DNA of 6,174 nucleotides from Actinomycetes bacterium. Lineage in GTDB: Bacteria > Actinomycetota > Acidimicrobiia > Acidimicrobiales > Palsa-688. The position numbers were made by a program, and so were the translations under genes. The notes under the pieces are model-generated. The model saw only the letters and a list, made by a program, of their open reading frames with translations, was not told the DNA's origin and made no database searches. The stretch is from positions 1 to 6,174 of the forward strand of contig JAKAXN010000279.1 of the NCBI GenBank assembly GCA_021816565.1, given 5' to 3'. Positions 1-5,475 of the stretch are shown piece after piece. The number at the start of each line of letters is the position of its first letter. Position 1 is the first letter of the stretch.

Positions 1-272
1 GGGAGGAGCGAGACCGACACCAGGAACCATGCCTGCTCGAAGAACTCGGCGTAGGAGAACCGTCGGTGCACCACGGCGTCGACGGTGGCGATCACGGTGT
101 CGATGGTCAGAGCCACCAGGCCGCCGAAGGACCGGGTGGCGCCGGTGGCGGACTCGCTGAGACTCCCCATCCCCTGGTGGACCAGCTGGGTGGCCCGCTC
201 GGCGGGGGTGGGGCGGGGCTGGCCGATCGGGGAAGCCGGGGCCGTGTCGCGCCGGTCCTCAACCGTGGTCAT
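1..272 (-). CDS. YrbE/MlaE-family ABC permease of an Mce-type lipid transporter (N-terminal part, runs off the left edge)
   Basis: Only the first 90 codons are in the window; the rest lies to the left. The N-terminus is a hydrophilic, Pro/Arg-rich leader of about 40 residues. It is followed by a segment ending in FSYAEFFEQAWFLVSVSLLP (residues 71-90), which matches the interface-helix region of YrbE/MlaE permeases, typically written FSxxEFxxQxWFLxxVxxxP. Family members are multi-pass inner-membrane subunits that pair with a MlaF/Mkl ATPase and Mce substrate-binding proteins to move lipids or sterols across the envelope. The divergent Mkl-like ATPase gene at 541 supports this. The start is the ATG at 270-272. 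No good Shine-Dalgarno precedes it, and an in-frame GTG seven codons upstream is a weaker alternative. yrbEA and yrbEB types cannot be told apart from this fragment. Confidence 0.82.
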   Translation of the reverse strand, partial: MTTVEDRRDTAPASPIGQPRPTPAERATQLVHQGMGSLSESATGATRSFGGLVALTIDTVIATVDAVVHRRFSYAEFFEQAWFLVSVSLL

Positions 273-357
273 TTGCAACCCATTTCTGCGCACATGCCGG
301 AACGATCAGCTCTGGGCTTCTCGTGCCGCTTGTGCCCACGGCGAAAAGACAAGCACA

Positions 358-369
358 TGACCGGGGTCA
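358..369. promoter_or_regulatory. Small inverted repeat TGACC-GG-GGTCA in the divergent intergenic region
   Basis: The arms TGACC and GGTCA are perfect inverted complements around a 2-nt centre. The repeat lies 86 bp upstream of the permease start and 171 bp upstream of the ATPase start. Its size and place suit a dimeric repressor operator controlling one or both divergent genes, but no regulator gene is next to it and 5-bp arms can arise by chance in GC-rich DNA. No convincing -35/-10 pair was found in 273-540. The best -10-like match on the plus strand is TATCTT at 437-442, without a recognisable -35. Confidence 0.25.
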
Positions 370-474
370 CATCAAACTCCTGGTGCGATTGATGAGGTGG
401 ATGGGAGCGAGGCAGGAACATGAGCCTGTTACGAAGTATCTTGACCATCAGGGCTGCCGGTTCCTGCTTCGGAG

Positions 475-502
475 GCCGGATCCGGCAGAACACCCGCTGT
501 TC
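475..502. repeat. Two adjacent palindromes in the presumed leader of the ATPase gene
   Basis: GCCGGATCCGGC (475-486) is a perfect 12-bp palindrome. It is followed immediately by GAACA-CCCGC-TGTTC (488-502), with 5-bp arms and a 5-nt loop. Both lie 26-66 nt before the ribosome-binding site of the gene at 541. They could be an operator pair or a structured 5' leader; chance is also possible. Confidence 0.25.
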
Positions 503-527
503 CGGCTTACAGCCCGCCGAACTGAGG

Positions 528-534
528 AAGGAGG
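528..534 (+). promoter_or_regulatory. Ribosome-binding site AAGGAGG that decides the GTG start of the Mkl-like ATPase
   Basis: A near-perfect Shine-Dalgarno sequence with a 6-nt spacer to the GTG at 541. The in-frame ATG at 550 would have a 15-nt spacer, so GTG is preferred. Confidence 0.8.
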
Positions 535-540
535 AAAGCG

Positions 541-2013
541 GTGAGCACAATGTCTGGCGCCACACGGGTAGACGACGCCCCTCCTCCCGGTGGGGACGCG
601 GTCATCGCCCTGAGAGGGGTCACGAAGAGGTTCGGGAGCCACACGGTGCTCAAGGACCTGACCTTCGACGTGCCCCGGGGCAAGATCTCCGCGGTGCTCG
701 GACCGTCCGGTACCGGTAAGTCCGTCCTGCTCAAGAACATCATCGGCCTGCTGAAGCCGGAGGAGGGCCAGATCTTCGTGGACGGGGAGCCGATAGTCGG
801 CATCCGCCACAAGGACATCCTTCGGATCCGGCGCAAGTTCGGCGTCCTGTTCCAGGACGGCGCCCTGTTCGGGTCGATGAACATCTTCGACAACATCGCC
901 TTCCCCCTGCGCGAGCACACCAAGCGCTCCGAGCGGGAGATCAAGGCGCTGGTCATGGAGAAGGCCGAGATGGTGGGCATGGTCGCCCACCTGAAGAAGG
1001 TGCCAGGGGAGATCTCCGGAGGCATGCGCAAGCGGGCCGGACTGGCCCGGGCCCTGATCCTGGACCCCGAGATCGTCTTCTTCGACGAGCCGGACTCCGG
1101 CCTCGACCCGGTGCGCGTCGCCTACCTCGACGAGCTGGTGAAGTCGGTCCAGAAGGAGACCGGCTGCACCTTCTTCATCATCACCCACAACATCGAATCG
1201 GTTAGGCGGACCGCCGACTACATCGGCATGCTCTACCGGTCCAGCCTGGTGCGCTTCGGTCCGGCCCAGGACATGTTCGTGAGCGACCGGGCCCTGGTGA
1301 AGCAGTTCCTGGCCGGCAGCAACATCGGGCCGATCGGCATGGACGAGATGGTCGATGCGGCCCGGGGCGAGGCCGATGTGGCGGCCCTCCTGGCCGACGA
1401 GGCCCCCGCCGTCCACGAGGACGGGCACCTCGACGACGGCTGGACGCCCCCGAGCAGCGGCCACGCCGGCACTGGCAATGGCAGCAGTAACGGCAACGGG
1501 AGCGGTAACGGCAAGCCCGGCGGTAACGGAAACGGCAGCGGCCGACGGGTGGAACGGACCGAGCAGCTCCCCCGGGTGGATGCCGGCGCCGACACCGCCG
1601 CCGTCGCCCCGGTGGAGCCCGACCCGGGCCCCACCGACGGCGGGTCCATCCATGACTGGGCCGCGGACGAGGCCGGCACCGCTGCTCCCGCCGGCCCGGT
1701 GGAGACGGGGGCCGTACCGGTGACCGGGGCCGAATCGGGGGAGACCGCCGAGGACGACGGGGAGGCCTCCAAGGCCCGGCCGGCGGCCAAGCGGGCCCGA
1801 CGGGCCGCTCCGGCCAAGCCCAGGGCCACCCGGTCGCGCAAGGCTGCTCCGGCCGGATCGCCTGAGCCGGTCGGCGACGAGCTGGCCGGCGACCGCCCGG
1901 CTGCCGGCGAGCCGGGCGCCGATGATCAGGCCGCCATGGGAGGCCTCGACGAGGCGGAGCGCCGCCAGCTCGAGGAGGAGGAAGCCCTCTTCCGGGAGCG
2001 CAACGGGTCGTAG
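541..2013 (+). CDS. mkl: Mkl/MceG/MlaF-like ABC transporter ATP-binding protein with a long low-complexity C-terminal tail
   Basis: Predicted cytoplasmic ATPase that powers Mce-type lipid import by binding YrbE permeases. The ABC domain spans about residues 20-260. Walker A is GPSGTGKS (54-61), the Q-loop Gln is 105 in LFQDGALF, the signature is ISGGM (158-162), Walker B is IVFFDEP (178-184), the D-loop is SGLD (186-189) and the H-loop His is 216. The stretches FQDGALFGSMN, PGEISGGMRKRAGLARAL and FDEPDSGLDPVR, and the QFL...IGPIGM segment near 255-267, are characteristic of mycobacterial Mkl/MceG as I recall it; no alignment was run. At 490 aa it is well over the roughly 360 aa of Mkl. The excess is in residues 270-490: a Gly/Asn/Ser run (311-334), a Pro/Ala/acidic stretch, a Lys/Arg/Ala/Pro block (411-438) and an acidic helix (about 469-488). 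The divergent YrbE permease supports the role. The mkl symbol is by family resemblance. Confidence 0.92.
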   Translation: MSTMSGATRVDDAPPPGGDAVIALRGVTKRFGSHTVLKDLTFDVPRGKISAVLGPSGTGKSVLLKNIIGLLKPEEGQIFVDGEPIVGIRHKDILRIRRKFGVLFQDGALFGSMNIFDNIAFPLREHTKRSEREIKALVMEKAEMVGMVAHLKKVPGEISGGMRKRAGLARALILDPEIVFFDEPDSGLDPVRVAYLDELVKSVQKETGCTFFIITHNIESVRRTADYIGMLYRSSLVRFGPAQDMFVSDRALVKQFLAGSNIGPIGMDEMVDAARGEADVAALLADEAPAVHEDGHLDDGWTPPSSGHAGTGNGSSNGNGSGNGKPGGNGNGSGRRVERTEQLPRVDAGADTAAVAPVEPDPGPTDGGSIHDWAADEAGTAAPAGPVETGAVPVTGAESGETAEDDGEASKARPAAKRARRAAPAKPRATRSRKAAPAGSPEPVGDELAGDRPAAGEPGADDQAAMGGLDEAERRQLEEEEALFRERNGS

Positions 2014-2018
2014 CGCAG

Positions 2019-2051
2019 AGCTGACGCCCGGACCAACCCCGGGCGTCAGCT
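2019..2051. terminator. Perfect 13-bp stem-loop between convergent genes, likely bidirectional terminator
   Basis: AGCTGACGCCCGG (2019-2031) pairs perfectly with CCGGGCGTCAGCT (2039-2051) around the 7-nt loop ACCAACC. It begins 5 nt after the stop of the ATPase gene. It also contains the stop codon (2046-2048) of the converging cyclic-nucleotide-binding gene. There is no U-tract on either side, as is common for terminators of high-GC actinobacteria. Confidence 0.75.
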
Positions 2052-2498
2052 GGTGAGCATCTCCATCTCCCGGACCCGCAGGGACAGCGCCCGGAGCAGG
2101 CTGAGCACGAAGCTGGGGGAGCGGTGGACCAGCTCGATGAAGTCGTCGGAGACGATCTCCAGCAGCGTCACGTCGGTGACGGCCCGCACGCTCGCCGACC
2201 GGGCGTGCCCGTCGATGAGCGAGAGCTCGCCGACCACGTCCCCGGGTCCGAGATCGCCGATCACCTGAGCGGGGCCGGCGGCCCGGTCGTCTCCGGCCAG
2301 GACCTCGGCTCGGCCCTCCACCATGACGAACATCAGGCCACCGTCCTGTCCCTGCCTGGTCAGATAGGAGCCGGCCGGCTTGCCGGCCTCCACCATGATC
2401 GAGGCGATGTCGGCGAGCTCCCGCTTGGTGCAGTTCTCGAACAGGGGCAGGCGGCCGAGCAGCTCGACCTTCTCTTCCTTGCGGAGCCGGTTGGCCAT
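2046..2498 (-). CDS. Stand-alone cyclic nucleotide-binding (CNB/CAP_ED) domain protein
   Basis: A 150-aa protein consisting of one cyclic-nucleotide-binding beta-roll and flanking helices. The segment GDVVGELSLIDG (86-97) followed by HARSASVRA (98-106) fits the phosphate-binding cassette G-E-L-x-L...R-[ST]-A, including the Glu and Arg that contact the ribose and phosphate in CAP. cAMP or cGMP binding is therefore plausible. There is no room for the C-terminal helix-turn-helix of CRP/FNR regulators, so it is unlikely to be a direct DNA-binding factor. No signal peptide or membrane segment is seen. The ATG at 2496-2498 is chosen because the domain's first helix (MANRLRKEEKVELL) starts there. 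The frame stays open upstream, but that sequence is Arg/Pro/Gly-rich and unlike protein. No Shine-Dalgarno is present; see the leaderless -10 element. Its target is unknown. It converges on the Mkl-like gene, and a link to lipid uptake is only a guess. Confidence 0.87.
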   Translation of the reverse strand: MANRLRKEEKVELLGRLPLFENCTKRELADIASIMVEAGKPAGSYLTRQGQDGGLMFVMVEGRAEVLAGDDRAAGPAQVIGDLGPGDVVGELSLIDGHARSASVRAVTDVTLLEIVSDDFIELVHRSPSFVLSLLRALSLRVREMEMLTS

Positions 2499-2504
2499 GA
2501 GCGG

Positions 2505-2510
2505 ACGATA
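2505..2510 (-). promoter_or_regulatory. TATCGT -10 element placed for a leaderless transcript of the CNB-domain gene
   Basis: On the minus strand TATCGT matches the actinobacterial -10 consensus TANNNT. It is separated from the ATG by exactly 6 nt (CCGCTC), which would put the transcription start at or next to the A of the ATG. The absence of a Shine-Dalgarno fits. No good -35 is seen (CCGTCC at the expected distance), so this remains a prediction. Confidence 0.45.
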
Positions 2511-2580
2511 GCGGACCCGGGCATATGGGACGGAGGAAGCCCGGGTCCGGCCGGGCCGGGTGTGGGGCCGATCCGCTTGC

Positions 2581-2604
2581 CCCGGGGGATCCCCGCATCG
2601 GGGC
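2581..2604. repeat. Overlapping GC-rich palindromes in the divergent 2499-2686 intergenic region
   Basis: CCCCGGGG (2581-2588), GGGGATCCCC (2586-2595) and CCCCG-CAT-CGGGG (2592-2604) share bases, so only some can form at once. They lie 83-106 bp before the small AhpD-like gene. They could be an operator or leader structure, but such runs are also common by chance in DNA this rich in G and C. No clear plus-strand promoter was found in this region. Confidence 0.2.
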
Positions 2605-2672
2605 CGGGTAGCGACGACAATGCCCGGGGGACCTCCTCGGGTCCGAACCGCCAACTCAGCTGCCAGGCAGGC

Positions 2673-2679
2673 AAAGGAG
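2673..2679 (+). promoter_or_regulatory. Ribosome-binding site AAAGGAG of the AhpD-like gene
   Basis: A strong Shine-Dalgarno with a 7-nt spacer to the ATG at 2687. It fixes the start, since no other in-frame start nearby is so placed. Confidence 0.75.
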
Positions 2680-2686
2680 CCGTCAG

Positions 2687-3037
2687 ATGATCCATCCGAA
2701 CGAGGTACTGGGCGAACTGCGCCAGCCGGCACGGGAGCTCAGGGACCAGATCCCCGATGTGATCGGGGCCTACGCCAGCATGCAGCGGGCCGCCATGGCC
2801 GACGGGGCGCTGTCGGCCAAGGTGAAGGAGCTGATCGCGCTGGCCGTGGCGGTCACCAGGCAGTGCGACGGCTGCCTGGCGGCCCACGCCCGGGGGGCTG
2901 CCCGCCAGAACGCCACCGAGGAGGAGGTGGCGGAGGCCATCGGGGTGGCGGTGCTGCTCAACGGCGGTCCCGGGACGGTGTGGGGCCCCCGGGCCCTCGC
3001 CGCCTTCAAGGAGATGGTCCTGGCCGAGCAGTCCTGA
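2687..3037 (+). CDS. Carboxymuconolactone decarboxylase/AhpD-like family protein (alkylhydroperoxidase core)
   Basis: A 116-aa, all-helical small protein. The core is E48, then C60-DG-C63 and H67. The 12-residue gap from Glu to the first Cys and the CxxCxxxH pattern equal those of mycobacterial AhpD (Glu118, Cys130, Cys133, His137, from memory), where they form the thiol peroxidase proton relay. The His lying between the two cysteines in AhpD is Gly62 here. The protein is therefore likely a redox-active CMD-family protein, with a disulfide/thiol pair able to act as peroxidase or disulfide reductase, rather than a true 4-carboxymuconolactone decarboxylase. It is shorter than AhpD (about 177 aa) and in the usual range for single-domain members, which form trimers or hexamers. 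No ahpC, lipoamide enzyme or aromatic-degradation gene is nearby, so substrate and electron donor are unknown. It appears monocistronic and converges on the serine hydrolase gene with only 8 nt between stops. Confidence 0.88.
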   Translation: MIHPNEVLGELRQPARELRDQIPDVIGAYASMQRAAMADGALSAKVKELIALAVAVTRQCDGCLAAHARGAARQNATEEEVAEAIGVAVLLNGGPGTVWGPRALAAFKEMVLAEQS

Positions 3038-3055
3038 GGCCGCCGTCAGGCGGCC
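3038..3055. terminator. Short GC-rich stem-loop at the convergent junction, possible bidirectional terminator
   Basis: GGCCGCC (3038-3044) pairs with GGCGGCC (3049-3055) around the tetraloop GTCA. It begins directly after the TGA of the AhpD-like gene. Its loop with the adjoining stem edge holds the stop codon (3046-3048 on the minus strand) of the serine hydrolase gene. The stem is all G-C with no U-tract. Confidence 0.55.
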
Positions 3056-3876
3056 GTCACGGCGTCCGAGAGGCGGGGCCAGGCCTCGGCTGCCCAGGGG
3101 CCGAACGGTCGGTCCGAGAGCGACACCAGCGCCCGGCCGGAGTCGGGGTCGACCCACAGGAGCGACCCCGACCGGCCGAAGTGCCCGAAGGTGCGGGGCG
3201 AGTTCGTCCGTCCGGTCCAGTGGGGGGCCTTGTGGTCCCGCAGTTCCACCCCGAGCCCCCAGTCGTTGGTCTCCTGGGGCCCGAACCCCGGCAGCACCCC
3301 GCTGAGACCCGGGAAGGCCACGGTGGTGGCCTCGGTCAGGGTGGCCTCGCTGACCAGGCCGGGGCGCAGGAGCTCGCCGGCCAGGGCCGCCAGGTCGCTC
3401 AGCGGCCCGCTGGCCCCCCAGGCCGGGGATCCCTCCAGCCGGGTGGCGTCCATGCCCAAGGGCTCCAGCACCGCCTCCCGGGCGTAGGTCCCGAAGGGCA
3501 TCCCGGCCGCCGCGGCCAGGTGGGCGGCGGCCACCTCGAAGCCCCGGTTCGAGTAGATGCGCCGGCGGGCCGGGGGGGCCAGGACGCTGTCGCTGTCGGG
3601 GGCCAGGCCGGAGGCGTGGGCCAGCAGGTGGCGCAGCGTCGACCCCTCCGGTCCGGCCCGGTCGTCCCACGACACCGTTCCCTCCTCCACCGCCACCCAC
3701 ACGGTGACCGCCGTCACGACCTTGGTCACCGACGCCCACGGGAAGGGTCTCCCCGTCGGGCCCGCCACGTCACGCACGGCGATCCCGGCCGGCCCGGCGG
3801 ACAGCCACGCGGCGCTGGCGGGGAAGCCCCAGCCGGCCACTGAATCAAGCGGGCCGCCGGGCCGCCCGGCGCTCAC
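3046..3876 (-). CDS. Serine hydrolase of the beta-lactamase (class C/PBP-like) superfamily
   Basis: A 276-aa protein with the three active-site motifs of serine penicillin-recognising enzymes in order and at normal spacing: S49-V-T-K52 (nucleophile and base), Y108-S-N110, and H232-F-G234 in place of KTG, as in many class C-like esterases and peptidases. LRHLLAHASGL (81-91) and NDWGLGVELR (204-213) are typical of an actinobacterial subgroup. No signal peptide is seen, so the protein is probably cytoplasmic unless it starts further upstream. The GTG start shares GTGA with the stop of the upstream lipoprotein gene, pointing to translational coupling. An in-frame ATG at 3894 is an alternative. 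It is the last gene of the minus-strand operon. The substrate could be a peptide, ester or muropeptide. True antibiotic resistance activity is not implied. Confidence 0.88.
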   Translation of the reverse strand: MSAGRPGGPLDSVAGWGFPASAAWLSAGPAGIAVRDVAGPTGRPFPWASVTKVVTAVTVWVAVEEGTVSWDDRAGPEGSTLRHLLAHASGLAPDSDSVLAPPARRRIYSNRGFEVAAAHLAAAAGMPFGTYAREAVLEPLGMDATRLEGSPAWGASGPLSDLAALAGELLRPGLVSEATLTEATTVAFPGLSGVLPGFGPQETNDWGLGVELRDHKAPHWTGRTNSPRTFGHFGRSGSLLWVDPDSGRALVSLSDRPFGPWAAEAWPRLSDAVTAA

Positions 3877-4769
3877 TGCCCCGGGGAGGGGCATCCGAGG
3901 ATCCCGCTCAGCGTGCCCAGGTTCTGCTCCATCAGGGAGAAGTAGCCGGCCCCGTTCGGCCACCCCCCGCTCGGCGGCCCGGCCAGCGTGTCGAGCGAGT
4001 GGACCTTGGCGTTGGCCGAGGCGGCGACCGCCGTGACCCCCGAGTTGTCGACCCACGGCTCGGTCACGACCGAGGTGGTCCGGCCGGCCGCGAGGGCCGC
4101 GGTGGCGGCCTCGACCTGGGATGCCACCGACGGGGCGCCCACCACGATGTTCTGCAGGCCGTAGGACCCGGCCATGGAGCTGAACGCCCGGTCGGGCGTG
4201 ATCAGCGTGGTGTCCGGGCAGGCCGAGAGGGTGCTGGAGTAGGCGATGTCGAGCGAGGAGACCTGGGCCTGGAGGGACGAGGCGTTCCGGCGGAACAGCG
4301 GGGCCGCCTCCGGGTCGGCCGCCTCCATCGCCGACGCGATGGCCCCCACCGTCTGGTTGACGGTGTGCGGGTCGAGCCACACGTAAGGGCTGGCCGGGGC
4401 GGCCGGGCGGACCTTCACGACCGTCCGGGCCGCCGATGCGGCGGCCTCGAACGAGGGTTGGAAGCCGCCTCCCACCTCGAGCACCAGACCGGCCGAGCGC
4501 ACCTGCCCCGCCTGGGCCGGTGTCAGCTGGTACCGAAGGGGGTCGGCCCCGCTCGGGACGACGTCCGTTTCCCTCGCCTTGCCCTGGCCGATCAGCCCGG
4601 CGATCTGGGCCAGGGGGTACAGGCCGGTGACGACCTGCAGCGTCGGGGCCGCCGACACGGACCGGGGGAGCGAGTTGCCGCAGCCGGCCAGGCCCGTCAC
4701 CAGGGCGACGGCCGCCAGCAGGGCCCTCCGGGACCGGTGCCTAGAAGTGCTCACCGAGCGGCCCGACAT
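3873..4769 (-). CDS. ZnuA/TroA-like (cluster A-I) substrate-binding lipoprotein with non-canonical metal site
   Basis: A 298-aa protein with an Arg-rich n-region, a hydrophobic segment (about 16-27) and the lipobox LAGC, lipidated at Cys30. It is therefore predicted to be anchored outside the membrane. The rest fits the zinc/manganese-binding protein fold: YPLAQIAGLIG (51-61), PSGADPLRYQLTP (72-84), YVWLDP (129-134), PDRAFSSMAGSYGL (192-205), VVTEPW (234-239) and HSLDTL (257-262). In typical members these segments carry the ligands, as in GADPHxYEP, PHxWLDP and HxAFxY. Here the positions hold Leu78, Tyr129 and Asp193; only the late Asp260 (with Glu237) remains. No ABC permease or ATPase gene is adjacent. 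The start is uncertain. The ATG at 4769 has GGAGG 10 nt upstream. The GTG at 4754 lacks one and would give 293 aa. Either way the gene overlaps the deacetylase gene upstream. Confidence 0.82.
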   Translation of the reverse strand: MSGRSVSTSRHRSRRALLAAVALVTGLAGCGNSLPRSVSAAPTLQVVTGLYPLAQIAGLIGQGKARETDVVPSGADPLRYQLTPAQAGQVRSAGLVLEVGGGFQPSFEAAASAARTVVKVRPAAPASPYVWLDPHTVNQTVGAIASAMEAADPEAAPLFRRNASSLQAQVSSLDIAYSSTLSACPDTTLITPDRAFSSMAGSYGLQNIVVGAPSVASQVEAATAALAAGRTTSVVTEPWVDNSGVTAVAASANAKVHSLDTLAGPPSGGWPNGAGYFSLMEQNLGTLSGILGCPSPGQ

Positions 4770-5475
4770 CCAGGCCGCGCCTCCGCCACTCATCGGCCAG
4801 GACGGGAAGGGCGTCGATGGTCGCCTTCCAGCTCTCGGGGGTCGAGGTGACGTCGGAGTCGTGGAGGAGCACGGTTGCTCCCGGGACGAAGGTTCGTTCG
4901 ACATTTCCGGCCACTGTCGTACCGGTGGCATCGCTTCGCCAGTCGAGACCCCAGGTGGTCCACAGCACCATGCGCAGCCCGACCTTCCGGGCGGCTACCA
5001 GGCTGGAGAGCGACACCCCGCCGTAGGGGGGGCGGAACCAGTCGACCCGGTGCCCGCTCAGGTCCTCCAGGGTGGCCCGGGCGGTGGCCACGTCACGCAC
5101 CACCGAGGGCACGGGCCGGCGCAGGTGGCTCTTGTGGGTGTCGCCGTGGACCCCGATCTCGTGGCCCCGCCGGACGAGCTCGGTGATCACCTCCGGGGCC
5201 TGGCGGGCCTGGGACCCCAGGCAGAAGAACGTCGCCTTCCACCCCAGGGCGTCCAGGGCGTCCAGGACCAGTGGAGTGGACAGAGGGTCGGGCCCGTCGT
5301 CGAAGGTCAGAGCCACGTGCCCCGGCCGTCCCACCCCCGACAGGCCGGGCAGGAGGCGGCACCGGGCCGACCTCCAGGCGACCACTCCGGGCACCAGGTG
5401 GGCGAAGGCGCCGCCGGCGGCCGCAGCCGCCAGGCCGGCGCCCAGCCTGCGGGTCGTGGAACCCGGGTCGGTCAC
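4741..5475 (-). CDS. Polysaccharide deacetylase (NodB homology domain, CE4 family), membrane-anchored
   Basis: A 244-aa protein. An N-terminal hydrophobic stretch (about 11-34, after an RR pair) suggests a signal anchor, placing the domain outside. The NodB motifs are complete: TFDDGPDP (57-64) with catalytic base Asp59 and metal ligand Asp60; H110-GDT-H114, the two metal-binding His; RPPYG (148-152); D178-W179; and LLHDS (203-207) with His205. It is expected to be a metal-dependent N- or O-deacetylase acting on an envelope glycan such as peptidoglycan or another acetylated polysaccharide; the exact substrate cannot be read from sequence. The GTG start overlaps the stop of the upstream gene as GTGA, indicating coupled translation. 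The upstream open frame is a shadow of that gene. It sits second in the four-gene operon. Confidence 0.93.
   Translation of the reverse strand: MTDPGSTTRRLGAGLAAAAAGGAFAHLVPGVVAWRSARCRLLPGLSGVGRPGHVALTFDDGPDPLSTPLVLDALDALGWKATFFCLGSQARQAPEVITELVRRGHEIGVHGDTHKSHLRRPVPSVVRDVATARATLEDLSGHRVDWFRPPYGGVSLSSLVAARKVGLRMVLWTTWGLDWRSDATGTTVAGNVERTFVPGATVLLHDSDVTSTPESWKATIDALPVLADEWRRRGLDVGPLGEHF
4780..4784 (-). promoter_or_regulatory. GGAGG ribosome-binding site inside the deacetylase gene, for the ATG start of the lipoprotein gene
   Basis: On the minus strand GGAGG lies 10 nt before the ATG at 4769. It favours this start over the GTG at 4754, which has no Shine-Dalgarno in reach. Confidence 0.45.

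Noticed and set aside
66..392. Plus-strand frames at 66-392 and 85-360 as small genes
   Set aside because: Antisense to the YrbE-like N-terminus, with compositions typical of shadows and no ribosome-binding site that stands out.
1471..1542. GGTAACGGCAAC-like repeats in the ATPase gene as a tandem-repeat or mobile element
   Set aside because: The units are irregular and stay in frame, encoding a Gly/Asn/Ser linker. There are no direct-repeat borders or CRISPR-like spacing.
448..2598. 716-codon open frame on the minus strand across the ATPase gene
   Set aside because: It is antisense to a gene with all ABC motifs, its product is low-complexity Gly/Arg/His/Pro with no domain, and such long shadows are expected in very GC-rich DNA.
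2499..2732. N-terminal extension of the CNB-domain protein to 228 aa
   Set aside because: The extra 78 residues are Arg/Pro/Gly-rich with no fold, and would overlap the RBS and start of the divergent AhpD-like gene. The ATG at 2498 matches the domain boundary and the -10 element.
2360..3843. Long frames on both strands across the CNB, AhpD-like and serine hydrolase genes (minus 2360-3739, plus 2560-3843)
   Set aside because: Their translations are Gly/Arg/Pro-rich with no motif, and they conflict with three genes that have clear active-site motifs and starts.
3046..3876. Reading the serine hydrolase as an antibiotic-resistance beta-lactamase
   Set aside because: The SxxK/YxN/HxG set is shared by many esterases and peptidases. 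There is no signal peptide, and the context is an envelope operon, not a resistance locus.
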